Translations under genes and position numbers: made by a program
Assembly (NCBI RefSeq): GCF_014384895.1
Contig: NZ_JACRSQ010000028.1
Location: 1-39,241 of the forward strand
From: Bianquea renquensis
GTDB taxonomy: Bacteria; Bacillota; Clostridia; Lachnospirales; Bianqueaceae
DNA length: 39,241 nt
Direction: 5' to 3'
Notes under the pieces: generated by a model
Told to the model about the DNA's origin: nothing
The model's input: the letters and a program-made list of their open reading frames with translations, nothing else
Databases searched by the model: none
Shown here: positions 24,543 through 31,910 of the stretch, piece by piece
How the letters are laid out: every line of letters begins with the position of its first letter
Position numbering within the stretch: position 1 is the stretch's first letter

Positions 24543-24935
24543 ATGAATTGGCTGCAACGGTTATTGGCGGGGCGGTATGGAGTGGATCAGCTATCCATTG
24601 CAATCCTGATTTTAAGCGTCATACTTCTGATCTTGTCTTCCATCTTGCAAAACCCGATTGTTTCCATCTTGACATTTATACCACTAATCCTGTGCTACTT
24701 GCGCATGTTTTCAAAAAACTTCGCAAAGCGGCGCGCAGAAAACGAAAAGTTTTTGAAACTGTGGAATCCCGTTGGCGGATGGTTTCGCAGGCAAAAGAAC
24801 CGATTTCGGGACCGCAAGACCCACCGATATTTCAAGTGCCCCAGCTGTAAGCAGTCTCTGCGGGTGCCAAAGGGAAAAGGTAAGATTAGCATCACTTGCC
24901 CGAAATGCAAAACGGAGTTTATCAAGGAGACGTGA
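24543..24935 (+). CDS. small membrane protein with C-terminal zinc ribbon
   Basis: 130 residues. Two hydrophobic segments (about residues 18-36 and 41-55) are followed by a very basic stretch (KNRFRDRKTHR) and a zinc ribbon CPSCKQ...CPKCKTEF. Such proteins occur widely in Clostridia without known function; the ribbon would face the cytoplasm. Start: AGGAGG lies nine bases before the ATG at 24543; an ATG at 24537 overlaps the MATE stop but is only three bases from the ribosome site. Last gene of the row. Confidence 0.8.
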   Translation: MNWLQRLLAGRYGVDQLSIAILILSVILLILSSILQNPIVSILTFIPLILCYLRMFSKNFAKRRAENEKFLKLWNPVGGWFRRQKNRFRDRKTHRYFKCPSCKQSLRVPKGKGKISITCPKCKTEFIKET

Positions 24936-24962
24936 TATAGCCACGGGGAGCATTTTTACTAC

Positions 24963-24991
24963 TTGACAAATGAGCCATACCGCGCTATAGT
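24963..24991 (+). promoter_or_regulatory. promoter of the FMN-riboswitch/ribU unit
   Basis: Perfect -35 TTGACA (24963-24968), 17-base spacer, -10 TATAGT (24986-24991), about 28 bases before the riboswitch. Confidence 0.82.
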
Positions 24992-25019
24992 ATAACCGTA
25001 TCAAACAAACAACTGAATC

Positions 25020-25132
25020 GAGGTCTTCAGGGCAGGGTGTAATTCCCGACCGGCGGTATAGTCCGCGAGCGCCGTGGCGCAGGATTTGGTGCGATTCCAA
25101 AACCGACAGTATAGTCTGGATGAGAGAAGTCT
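25020..25132 (+). ncRNA. FMN riboswitch (RFN element)
   Basis: The conserved blocks of the RFN element occur in order: TCTTCAGGGCAGGGTG, ATTCCCGACCGGCGGTA, CCGCGAGC, GATTTGGTG, GATTCCAAAACCGACAGTA and TAGTCTGGATGAGAGAAG. It binds flavin mononucleotide in the nascent RNA and switches off the downstream riboflavin transporter when FMN is plentiful. The downstream terminator hairpin at 25187-25219 indicates control at the level of transcription. Confidence 0.97.
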
Positions 25133-25186
25133 ACTGTACACATGGGGAGTATTCGCGTCCCCTGAATGTGGTATGCAGAATATGTG

Positions 25187-25219
25187 CGCCTGAAGCGAGA
25201 ACTTGTTTCAGGCGTTTTC
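25187..25219 (+). terminator. riboswitch-controlled terminator
   Basis: CGCCTGAA (25187-25194) and TTCAGGCG (25207-25214) followed by TTTTC. It lies 55 bases after the riboswitch and 84 bases before the gene, the expected expression platform. Confidence 0.82.
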
Positions 25220-25302
25220 ATATCCAGTGGGAAAGCCCGCTGTTCGCGGATGAATTCCCAAGACAGACATCACCAAACATAATTCGAGTGGAGGGAAGAC
25301 AG

Positions 25303-25953
25303 TTGGAGAGAATGCAGTTGAAAAAAATTACGGTCCTTGCAATGATGTGTGCACTGGCCTATGTCGTCATGTTGGTGGGCCGAGTCCCCATCGTATTGTT
25401 TTTAAAGTATGATCCAAAGGATGTAATCATCACCATCGGCGGATTCATATACGGTCCGATGGCGGCCTTTGCCATATCAGCCCTCGTTTCCCTGGTGGAG
25501 ATGGTGACAGTCAGCGATACGGGAATCATCGGCTGCATCATGAATATACTCGCCAGCTGTTCCTTCGCGTGTTCGGCTGCGTATCTATACAAGCGGCACC
25601 GCTCCATGAAAGGTGCGGTTTTGGGGCTTGTGGCGGGCTGGCTGATCATGACCGCTGTCATGTTACTGTGGAACTATTTTATCACGCCTTACTATATGGG
25701 ATATCCTCGGGAGGCCGTGGCGGAACTGTTGGTACCGGCGTTTCTGCCGTTCAATCTGCTAAAGGGCGGTCTCAATGCTGCCATTACCATGCTGCTGTAT
25801 AAGCCAATTGTCACGGGACTCCGGAGGGCGAGGCTGCTTCCTGAGCCGGTCAACGAAAAAGGGCGCAAAATCAATATAGGTGTGATATTGGTATCGCTGT
25901 TGGTGCTCACAACCTTTGTTTTGCTGACTTTGATCTTTATGGGCGTGCTCTAA
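25303..25953 (+). CDS. ribU: riboflavin ECF transporter substrate-binding subunit
   Basis: 216 residues with about six hydrophobic helices; near the N-terminus LKKITVLAMMCALAYVVMLVGR is typical of ECF S components, followed by LKYDPKDVIITIGGFIYGP, a RibU hallmark. It binds riboflavin and works with the shared EcfA-EcfA'-EcfT module, which is not in this window. The FMN riboswitch directly upstream supports the substrate. Start: TTG at 25303 has GGAGGG seven bases upstream; the ATG at 25312 is the alternative but is poorly spaced. Confidence 0.92.
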   Translation: MERMQLKKITVLAMMCALAYVVMLVGRVPIVLFLKYDPKDVIITIGGFIYGPMAAFAISALVSLVEMVTVSDTGIIGCIMNILASCSFACSAAYLYKRHRSMKGAVLGLVAGWLIMTAVMLLWNYFITPYYMGYPREAVAELLVPAFLPFNLLKGGLNAAITMLLYKPIVTGLRRARLLPEPVNEKGRKINIGVILVSLLVLTTFVLLTLIFMGVL

Positions 25954-26295
25954 GCGTCGTCCAATTTGTGTCAATCGGTTAACAGTATTCTGATTTACAT
26001 TTTGAAATGGCTGACAAGTAAAGGGCGGAGCCTTCACGCTCGCTGGATTATGAATAAAATTGACCAGCGAATTCATTTTAGCCTTAATATGCGCTCCTTT
26101 TGGCCTTTTTTACTCTTTGCTATGAATAAGAGGTGTAAATTACTTGCATTTTTCGCTTCAGTGGTTTATAATAGGAAAATGGGGAATGGATGCAAGCTAG
26201 AAACAGCAATAACAAGCAAAAATTAAACCCAAAATGCGCAAAATCAATTAAATTTGTCGCCTTCTCAAAAGATTGTTAAAAAATTGTTAAACCTA
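25954..26295. other. intergenic region between ribU and the alcohol dehydrogenase
   Basis: About 340 bases with no credible gene. A weak hairpin (CGCTGG 26041-26046, CCAGCG 26064-26069) may end ribU transcription. An apparently orphan promoter is at 26144-26172. Two direct TTGTTAAA words (26273-26280 and 26284-26291) are spaced by exactly one helical turn just before the dehydrogenase promoter. Confidence 0.5.
26144..26172 (+). promoter_or_regulatory. orphan promoter upstream of the alcohol dehydrogenase
   Basis: -35 TTGCAT (26144-26149), 17-base spacer, perfect -10 TATAAT (26167-26172). It is 274 bases before the next gene, so it is either a second, distal promoter of the dehydrogenase or the start of an unannotated small RNA. 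Confidence 0.55.
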
Positions 26296-26333
26296 TTGAC
26301 GCCGAGAGTTGAACGTGGTACTATATGTTCAAC
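26296..26333 (+). promoter_or_regulatory. alcohol dehydrogenase promoter with operator
   Basis: -35 TTGACG (26296-26301), 17-base spacer, -10 TACTAT (26319-26324). A perfect inverted repeat GTTGAAC (26308-26314) and GTTCAAC (26327-26333) brackets the -10 box, ideally placed for a repressor. The leader is about 115 bases. Confidence 0.72.
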
Positions 26334-26445
26334 GGTTGATAGTTGTTGCACAGGTGAAAAATGGATTTTCCATTCTGTGTCAATATCGTCCGTGCAGGAT
26401 TCATCAATTTATTCATAATAATAAATCTTTTGGAGGCGTGCTGAA

Positions 26446-27615
26446 ATGGCTAGATTTACTTTACCCAGAGACATCTATTACGGACCGGGAGCAATCAGTG
26501 AACTGAAGAATCTGAAAGGCCATAAGAAGGCGTTTGTCGTGACAGGAGGCAGCTCCATGAAGAGAGGCGGCTTTCTTCAGAAAGTAGAAGATACCTTGAA
26601 GGAAGCGGGCATGGAGGTCCAACTGTTCGAAGGCGTAGAGCCCGACCCGTCCATTGAGACGGTATTCAAGGGTGCAAAAGCGATGGAAGAGTTTGGACCG
26701 GATTTGATCGTTGCCATCGGAGGAGGCTCTCCCCTCGATGCCGCCAAGGCCATGTGGGTATTCTATGAGTATCCGGAAAAGACCTTTGATGATATCAAAG
26801 ATCCGTTCACAATGCCGCAGCTGCGGAAGAAGGCAATCTTTGCCGCCATCCCATCCACAAGCGGAACCGCATCAGAGGTAACGGCATTTTCCGTCATCAC
26901 AGACTACTCGACGCTGATCAAATATCCCTTAGCAGATTTTGAAATCACACCGGATATCGCGATTTTGGATACGGATATTCCGCTGACAATGCCAAAGAAG
27001 CTGACGGCGCACACGGGAATGGATGCGCTCACCCACGCCATCGAAGCCTATGTGGCGACAGCCCGCTCCGGTTTCTCAGATCCGTTGGCGATTCAGGCCA
27101 TCTCCGATATCTATGACAGCCTGGTTGACTCTTACAACGGCGATGTGGAGGCTAGGGGGAAGATGCATATCGCACAGTGCCTTGCGGGTATGGCCTTCTC
27201 CAACGCGCTGTTGGGCATCGCCCACAGTCTTGCCCACAAGACGGGAGCCGAATTTGAGATTCCTCATGGGTGCTGCAATGCCATTTTGCTTCCCTATGTG
27301 ATTCAGTACAACTCCAAAGTTTGCATGGACCGCTACGCCACAATCGCTAAAGCCATCGGATTGCCCGGCAACACAGATAAACAGCTAGTTAACGCTTTGG
27401 TCGATTCCATCCGTGAGTTGAACAGGAGGCTGAATATCGCCCCAACATACAAGGAAAATGGCGTCAGCGAGGAAAAATTCAAAGAGAAGCTTGACTTTAT
27501 CGCGGAGAACGCCGTCGGTGATCCTTGCACAGGCTCCAACCCGCGCCCCATCGATGTTGAGAACATGAAGAAAGTATTGAGCTGCGCATATTACGGTGAA
27601 GATGTGACGTTCTAA
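26446..27615 (+). CDS. iron-containing alcohol dehydrogenase
   Basis: 389 residues, group III (Fe-dependent) alcohol dehydrogenase, cytoplasmic. The nucleotide-binding motif is GGGSPLDAAKAM; the signatures STSGTASEVTAFSVITD and HTGMDALTHAIEAY, and GIAHSLAHKTG followed by IPHG, supply the metal-ligand Asp and His residues. It reduces aldehydes to alcohols (ethanol, butanol or another) with NAD(P)H, a fermentative electron sink. TTGGAGG precedes the ATG. It sits directly before the nfn genes, suggesting a shared redox role, but the exact substrate is not visible from sequence. Confidence 0.93.
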   Translation: MARFTLPRDIYYGPGAISELKNLKGHKKAFVVTGGSSMKRGGFLQKVEDTLKEAGMEVQLFEGVEPDPSIETVFKGAKAMEEFGPDLIVAIGGGSPLDAAKAMWVFYEYPEKTFDDIKDPFTMPQLRKKAIFAAIPSTSGTASEVTAFSVITDYSTLIKYPLADFEITPDIAILDTDIPLTMPKKLTAHTGMDALTHAIEAYVATARSGFSDPLAIQAISDIYDSLVDSYNGDVEARGKMHIAQCLAGMAFSNALLGIAHSLAHKTGAEFEIPHGCCNAILLPYVIQYNSKVCMDRYATIAKAIGLPGNTDKQLVNALVDSIRELNRRLNIAPTYKENGVSEEKFKEKLDFIAENAVGDPCTGSNPRPIDVENMKKVLSCAYYGEDVTF

Positions 27616-27647
27616 ACGCACGGGCTTGAAAGGAAACTTGAATAATT

Positions 27648-27681
27648 GCTGGGAAGCCGCATGAACTGCGGCTTTTCAGCA
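27648..27681 (+). terminator. hairpin between the alcohol dehydrogenase and nfnA
   Basis: AAGCCGCA (27654-27661) and TGCGGCTT (27667-27674) followed by TTC, with outer TGCTG and CAGCA arms. The T-tract is short, so read-through into nfnA is possible. Confidence 0.6.
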
Positions 27682-27701
27682 TAAAAAAAGGATGAATCGA
27701 T

Positions 27702-28544
27702 ATGTATGAGATTTTGAAGAAAACGATTTTAAATCCCACGGTTGCGCGGATGGAAATCGCAGCGCCTCTTGTCGCCAAAAAGGCGGAGCCAGGCCAGTTC
27801 ATCATTCTTCGCGTGGATGAAGGGGGAGAGAGAATTCCGTTGACGGTGGCAGATTTTGACCGGGAAAAGGGAACGGTTACGATTATCTACCAGATTGTCG
27901 GCGCCACGACCATGGCCTTAAATCAACTGGAAGAGGGGGATTGTCTCCATGATTTCGTTGGGCCGTTGGGGACGCCATCGCACACGGAAGGGCTGAAAAA
28001 GGTGGCCGTCATCGGCGGCGGCGTGGGCTGCGCCATCGCGTTTCCCGTGGCGAAAAAGCTCCATGAGCAGGGGACGGAGGTTCACTCCATCGTAGGTTTC
28101 CGAAATAAGGATCTTGTCATATTGGAAGAGGAATTCAGCGCGGTCAGCGATAAGATGGTCATGATGACGGACGATGGCTCCTATGGGACCAAAGGCCTGG
28201 TGACCAATGCCCTGAAGGAACTGTTGGATGCCGGGGAACAGTACGATGAGGTGATTGCCATCGGACCACTGATCATGATGAAGTTTGTGGCCAAGCTGAC
28301 AAAGGAATACGGTGTGAAGACCATTGTGAGCATGAATCCGATCATGATTGATGGGACTGGAATGTGCGGCGGTTGCCGGTTGTCTGTAGGTGGACAGGTG
28401 AAGTTTGCTTGCGTGGATGGCCCTGACTTTGATGGACATGAAGTTGATTTTGATGAGGCCATGGAGCGTGCCACCATGTATAAAGAGTTTGAGAGGCATC
28501 AGTACGACGAGGCCTGTAATCTGTTTCAGAAGGAGGTGCGCTGA
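27702..28544 (+). CDS. nfnA: NADH-dependent ferredoxin:NADP+ oxidoreductase, small subunit
   Basis: 280 residues. NfnA carries FAD, an NAD(H) site and a [2Fe-2S] cluster. Seen here: an FAD-binding barrel (GQFIILRVDEGGERIPLTV), a nucleotide-binding stretch VAVIGGGVGCAIAFPVAKKL (about 101-120) and the cluster motif DGTGMCGGCR...KFACVDG with Cys222, Cys225 and Cys237. The fourth position is Asp218, not Cys, the pattern of NfnA rather than PyrK. With NfnB it performs flavin-based electron bifurcation or confurcation linking NADH, reduced ferredoxin and NADPH. The stop is 2 bases before nfnB. Confidence 0.94.
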   Translation: MYEILKKTILNPTVARMEIAAPLVAKKAEPGQFIILRVDEGGERIPLTVADFDREKGTVTIIYQIVGATTMALNQLEEGDCLHDFVGPLGTPSHTEGLKKVAVIGGGVGCAIAFPVAKKLHEQGTEVHSIVGFRNKDLVILEEEFSAVSDKMVMMTDDGSYGTKGLVTNALKELLDAGEQYDEVIAIGPLIMMKFVAKLTKEYGVKTIVSMNPIMIDGTGMCGGCRLSVGGQVKFACVDGPDFDGHEVDFDEAMERATMYKEFERHQYDEACNLFQKEVR

Positions 28545-28546
28545 TC

Positions 28547-29938
28547 ATGCCGAATATGTCCCTAACGAAGAATCCGATGCCGGTTCAGGAACCGGATGTG
28601 CGAAATCATAATTTTGAGGAAGTTGCGCTGGGATACACAAAGGAACAAGCGGTGGACGAGGCAAACCGCTGTCTGCACTGCAAGCACAAGCCGTGCGTGG
28701 CGGGATGTCCTGTGGCCATTGACATACCGGAATTTATCGCGAAGATCAAAGAAGAAGATTTTGAAGGCGCATATCAGATTATATCCAAATCCAGCTCTCT
28801 GCCTGCCGTATGTGGGCGTGTCTGTCCACAGGAGACTCAATGTGAGTCGAAGTGTGTGCGTGGGGTCAAGGGTGAGCCCGTGGCGATCGGCCGCCTGGAA
28901 CGCTTTGTCGCGGATTACCATATGGCCAACTGCAAAGCTGCGCCGGTGAAGCCCGAGTCCAATGGGCACAAGGTCGCTGTCATCGGGGCCGGTCCTTCCG
29001 GACTGACGTGTGCAGGGGATCTGGCCAAGGCTGGGTACGAAGTCACGGTGTTTGAGGCGCTTCACACCGCGGGGGGCGTTTTAGTGTACGGCATCCCCCA
29101 GTTCCGTCTGCCCAAAGAGATTGTGCAGAGGGAGATCGATACGCTGAAAGAGATTGGAGTCAAGGTCGAGACGAATATGGTCATTGGCAAGGTTCTGTCC
29201 ATCGACGAGTTGTTTGAGGATGGCTTCGAGGCAATCTTTATTGGTTCCGGCGCTGGGCTGCCGAGGTTCATGAATATTCCCGGCGAAAATTTGAAAGGTG
29301 TCTATTCAGCCAATGAGTTCCTGACCCGGGTGAATCTGATGAAAGCCTACCGGGAGGGGAGTGCAACGCCGATTCAGCACGCCAAGAAGGTGGCGGTGGT
29401 CGGCGGCGGCAATGTGGCCATGGACGCCGCCAGATGCGCAAAACGTTTGGGAGCGGAGGAAGTTTCCATCGTGTACCGCCGCTCGGAAGCGGAAATGCCC
29501 GCCCGCCTGGAGGAAGTCGAGCACGCGAAGGAAGAGGGGATCGTCTTCCGGGTTCTGAATAACCCAACGGAGATATTGGGAACGGAGGATGGATTTGTGA
29601 AGGGAATGCGCTGTGTCCGAATGGAGCTGGGTGAGCCGGATGCTTCCGGACGCCGCCGTCCTGTGGAGATTCCGGATTCAGAGTATGTGCTGGACGTAGA
29701 TTGTGTGATCATGTCCATCGGGACCTCGCCGAACCCCCTGATCCGCAATACGACCAAGGGTCTGGACACCAATCGCCATGGGTGTATCATCACGGAGGAT
29801 GAATCCGGCCAGACATCCCGCGAAGGTGTGTATGCGGGTGGAGACGCAGTGACAGGAGCCGCCACGGTTATATTGGCCATGGGAGCGGGCAAACATGCGG
29901 CCAAGGCCATCGACGAGTATATACAGGCGAAAAAGTAA
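28547..29938 (+). CDS. nfnB: NADH-dependent ferredoxin:NADP+ oxidoreductase, large subunit
   Basis: 463 residues, a homologue of the small subunit of glutamate synthase. The N-terminal domain has two cysteine sets for [4Fe-4S] clusters (CLHCKHKPCVAGCPVAID and CGRVCPQETQCESKCV). The FAD-binding motif is VAVIGAGPSGLTCAGDLAKAG and the NADPH-binding motif VAVVGGGNVAMDAARCAKRLGA. It forms the bifurcating Nfn complex with the preceding gene. Without a glutamate synthase large subunit nearby, Nfn is the better call than GltD. Start ATG at 28547 with AAGGAGG in front. Confidence 0.94.
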   Translation: MPNMSLTKNPMPVQEPDVRNHNFEEVALGYTKEQAVDEANRCLHCKHKPCVAGCPVAIDIPEFIAKIKEEDFEGAYQIISKSSSLPAVCGRVCPQETQCESKCVRGVKGEPVAIGRLERFVADYHMANCKAAPVKPESNGHKVAVIGAGPSGLTCAGDLAKAGYEVTVFEALHTAGGVLVYGIPQFRLPKEIVQREIDTLKEIGVKVETNMVIGKVLSIDELFEDGFEAIFIGSGAGLPRFMNIPGENLKGVYSANEFLTRVNLMKAYREGSATPIQHAKKVAVVGGGNVAMDAARCAKRLGAEEVSIVYRRSEAEMPARLEEVEHAKEEGIVFRVLNNPTEILGTEDGFVKGMRCVRMELGEPDASGRRRPVEIPDSEYVLDVDCVIMSIGTSPNPLIRNTTKGLDTNRHGCIITEDESGQTSREGVYAGGDAVTGAATVILAMGAGKHAAKAIDEYIQAKK

Positions 29939-29957
29939 GCAAAGTACGGCCAGTTTA

Positions 29958-30005
29958 AAAAAGGTGCTGTCCCAGGCGATTCTATCGCGCTGAGACAGCA
30001 CTTTT
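29958..30005 (+). terminator. nfn operon terminator
   Basis: GTGCTGTC (29964-29971) and GACAGCAC (29994-30001), with an inner CGAT/ATCG stem, followed by TTTTC; A-rich on the other side, so it may work in both directions. Confidence 0.85.
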
Positions 30006-30115
30006 CGTCTGCCGTATAATTTCTTTCATGTCATAATTTTATCAAATATGCTATATATATCAATATAAAGGTAAACTCAATTGCTAAATCCACAGATACT
30101 GCACATTTTTGGGAC

Positions 30116-30144
30116 TTGCAATTTGTATCCATATGTCGTACAAT
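30116..30144 (+). promoter_or_regulatory. promoter of the lipoprotein gene
   Basis: -35 TTGCAA (30116-30121), 17-base spacer, -10 TACAAT (30139-30144), 35 bases before the ATG. Confidence 0.75.
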
Positions 30145-30178
30145 AGCAGCAGACGAGGTTGGAAAGAGGGCAAAGGGT

Positions 30179-30856
30179 ATGAGAAGGAGACTTGCCGTCA
30201 TCCTAGTGATTTTAACCCTAGGTTTATGCGGGTGCAGGGCGGAGGATGCCCGCAATACGGTGGACCAACTCCGGGGGACTTACGCCAGGTCCGAGGCGGC
30301 GACCTACTACAATGGGTATTACGGTGTGGAGATCTATGTTCCGCAGGGCTGGTGGGTGAGGCAGGACGCCATTGTGAATCTGGCCGAGGACCGGGCGGAT
30401 ACAATGGAGCGGAGCCAGTTTGTGGCAGAGGAGTATGAGTCCGGGAACGCCTACATCCCGCTGATTCGGATGAGCAATGAAAAGAACACAGCTCACGATG
30501 ACAACACGGTCTTCCAGGCGTATGTGGAGGAATACACAGGGTTCTCCAGCGTGGAAGAGTTTGCCGACGCCTCCGCGCAGGTTTTGTCCCAGTCGTCTGA
30601 TGGGTATGAGTATGAGGTGATTGAACGGGATCGGGTTTTCCTACAGGGCCTTGAATTTGAAATGTTTACGCAGGAGGTCACGCAGGACGAGTCTGTGCCC
30701 TACCGCTGTGAATATTACATTCGGGAGATACAGGAGGATACATATTTAACCATCTATGTGGATTACTGGCCAGACAGCGAGAAGTCCGTGGAGGATGCGA
30801 GAAGGGCTCTACAAGAGTGTTTCCGGATTGTACAGGAGTATGAACAGGTGGCGTAA
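30179..30856 (+). CDS. secreted lipoprotein of unknown function
   Basis: 225 residues. The N-terminus RRRLAVILVILTLGLCGC is a lipoprotein signal; lipidation is expected at the Cys of LCGC (Cys17 and Cys19 are both candidates, the second fitting the lipobox better). The mature part is acidic, with regular aromatic strands (YYNGYYGVEIYVPQGWW, LTIYVDYWPDSEKSVEDARRAL), similar in feel to PsbP-like or DUF-type lipoproteins of Firmicutes. Start: the ATG at 30179 is eight bases from GGAAAGAGGG; an upstream reading frame overlaps the promoter. It is followed by a prepilin peptidase gene in the same direction. Confidence 0.8.
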   Translation: MRRRLAVILVILTLGLCGCRAEDARNTVDQLRGTYARSEAATYYNGYYGVEIYVPQGWWVRQDAIVNLAEDRADTMERSQFVAEEYESGNAYIPLIRMSNEKNTAHDDNTVFQAYVEEYTGFSSVEEFADASAQVLSQSSDGYEYEVIERDRVFLQGLEFEMFTQEVTQDESVPYRCEYYIREIQEDTYLTIYVDYWPDSEKSVEDARRALQECFRIVQEYEQVA

Positions 30857-30893
30857 GAGATAGGGGGGAAGGATCACGATTTATCTCGGGATA

Positions 30894-31466
30894 TTGACGG
30901 CTGGACTGGCGGCGGGGCGGGCGGCCGTCCGAGCTGCTTGCTCCTGTCAGGGCCTCTGCCGCTGGCAACGGGTTGAGGCTGCGCAGATTCTGTGTGCGGC
31001 TGTCTACCTCCTGCTGTACGCTCGATTTGGGGTATCCGGTGAGTTTTTTTGGTTTTCCATACTGGCGGCCATGCTGCTTGGATTGGCGGTCACGGATGTG
31101 CGCTCCTATCGCCTGCCCAACGATGTGATTCTGTGGGTCTGCTCCCTTGGCGGATTGTACTGTGCCGCTGGATATATGGAGTGGAAACTCTCAGCCGCAG
31201 GTTGTCTGACGGGCATCGCTCTGTTTGGCGCACTATGTTTGCTTAGCCGGGGCGGTATTGGATGCGGCGATGTCAAGCTGGCGGGGGCGCTTGGCATTTG
31301 GTTTGGTGTTCGGGGTATCCTTCAGATCACAGCGCTGGCATTTATGGCGGCGGCCTGTGTCGGAAGCCTTCTCCTTGTCGTCGGCCGAAAGACAAAAAAA
31401 GATCCCATTGCGCTGGGACCTTATTTCTGTGTGGGTACGATTCTGACGATGCTCTGTGCAGGATAG
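30894..31466 (+). CDS. type IV prepilin peptidase-like protein (A24, CpaA/TadV type)
   Basis: 190 residues from the first conventional start (TTG, 30894), nearly all membrane. The two catalytic Asp motifs of A24 peptidases are present: VTDVRSYRLPND and GGIGCGDVKLAG. Such enzymes cut leader peptides from prepilins, but no pilin, ATPase or secretin gene is nearby. Odd: no ATG is available, and hydrophobic coding (IYLGIL) continues upstream in frame to an ATT at 30879 which follows a ribosome-like GGGGGGAAGGA; the true start may be a rare ATT. It converges on the next minus-strand gene with 3 bases between. Confidence 0.85.
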   Translation: MTAGLAAGRAAVRAACSCQGLCRWQRVEAAQILCAAVYLLLYARFGVSGEFFWFSILAAMLLGLAVTDVRSYRLPNDVILWVCSLGGLYCAAGYMEWKLSAAGCLTGIALFGALCLLSRGGIGCGDVKLAGALGIWFGVRGILQITALAFMAAACVGSLLLVVGRKTKKDPIALGPYFCVGTILTMLCAG

Positions 31467-31469
31467 CCG

Positions 31470-31802
31470 CTACCTTTTTTTCCCGATGAGCATACCCGCG
31501 CCGGCTACGATCAGGATGACGGGAATAATGAGTTTGCCCAGCGTTCCGTTGGGCAGAATATCCCGTGCAGACAGGAATAGCAGGATTCCGATTATGAGTC
31601 CAATGATATTGGGAACATCGGGACCGTTTTTGATGATTGCGTAGAGGCATGGGACAAGGATGAATAGCGTCCACCAGCCTCTAAAGAACAGCGACACCTG
31701 GAATAATCCGAGGGCGTTGCCGCCCCAGATGATTCCGGCGGCGATTAAAAGAAGACCGATAATCATAGGGTTGATCCGGCCATCGTTTGATTTCCTTTCC
31801 AT
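31470..31802 (-). CDS. small LiaI/LiaF-like membrane protein
   Basis: 110 residues with about four hydrophobic helices (IIGLLLIAAGIIWGGNALGLF, WWTLFILVPCLYAII, IIGLIIGILLFLS, LIIPVILIVAGAGMLIG), ending GKKR. This matches the DUF5668 membrane region found in LiaI and LiaF, proteins linked to the cell-envelope stress response, but no LiaRS-like pair is present here. GAGGAGG is seven bases before the ATG. It is transcribed from its own promoter, divergent from the cardiolipin synthase gene. Confidence 0.8.
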   Translation of the reverse strand: MERKSNDGRINPMIIGLLLIAAGIIWGGNALGLFQVSLFFRGWWTLFILVPCLYAIIKNGPDVPNIIGLIIGILLFLSARDILPNGTLGKLIIPVILIVAGAGMLIGKKR

Positions 31803-31838
31803 TTGAAGACCTCCTCTGTGATGCGATCACCTCCCTAT

Positions 31839-31867
31839 ATTATACTACTGACATACCCCTGAGGCAA
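31839..31867 (-). promoter_or_regulatory. promoter of the LiaI/LiaF-like gene
   Basis: Minus strand: -35 TTGCCT (31867-31862), 17-base spacer, perfect -10 TATAAT (31844-31839). Confidence 0.75.
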
Positions 31868-31910
31868 TAGAAAATAGAGAAAATACGTAACGTAAAAGGC
31901 GGGATTATTT

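Noticed and set aside
26273..26291. Canonical Rex operator
   Set aside because: The Rex consensus needs an inverted TTGTTAA/TTAACAA; here both words point the same way. Kept only as a possible regulator site.
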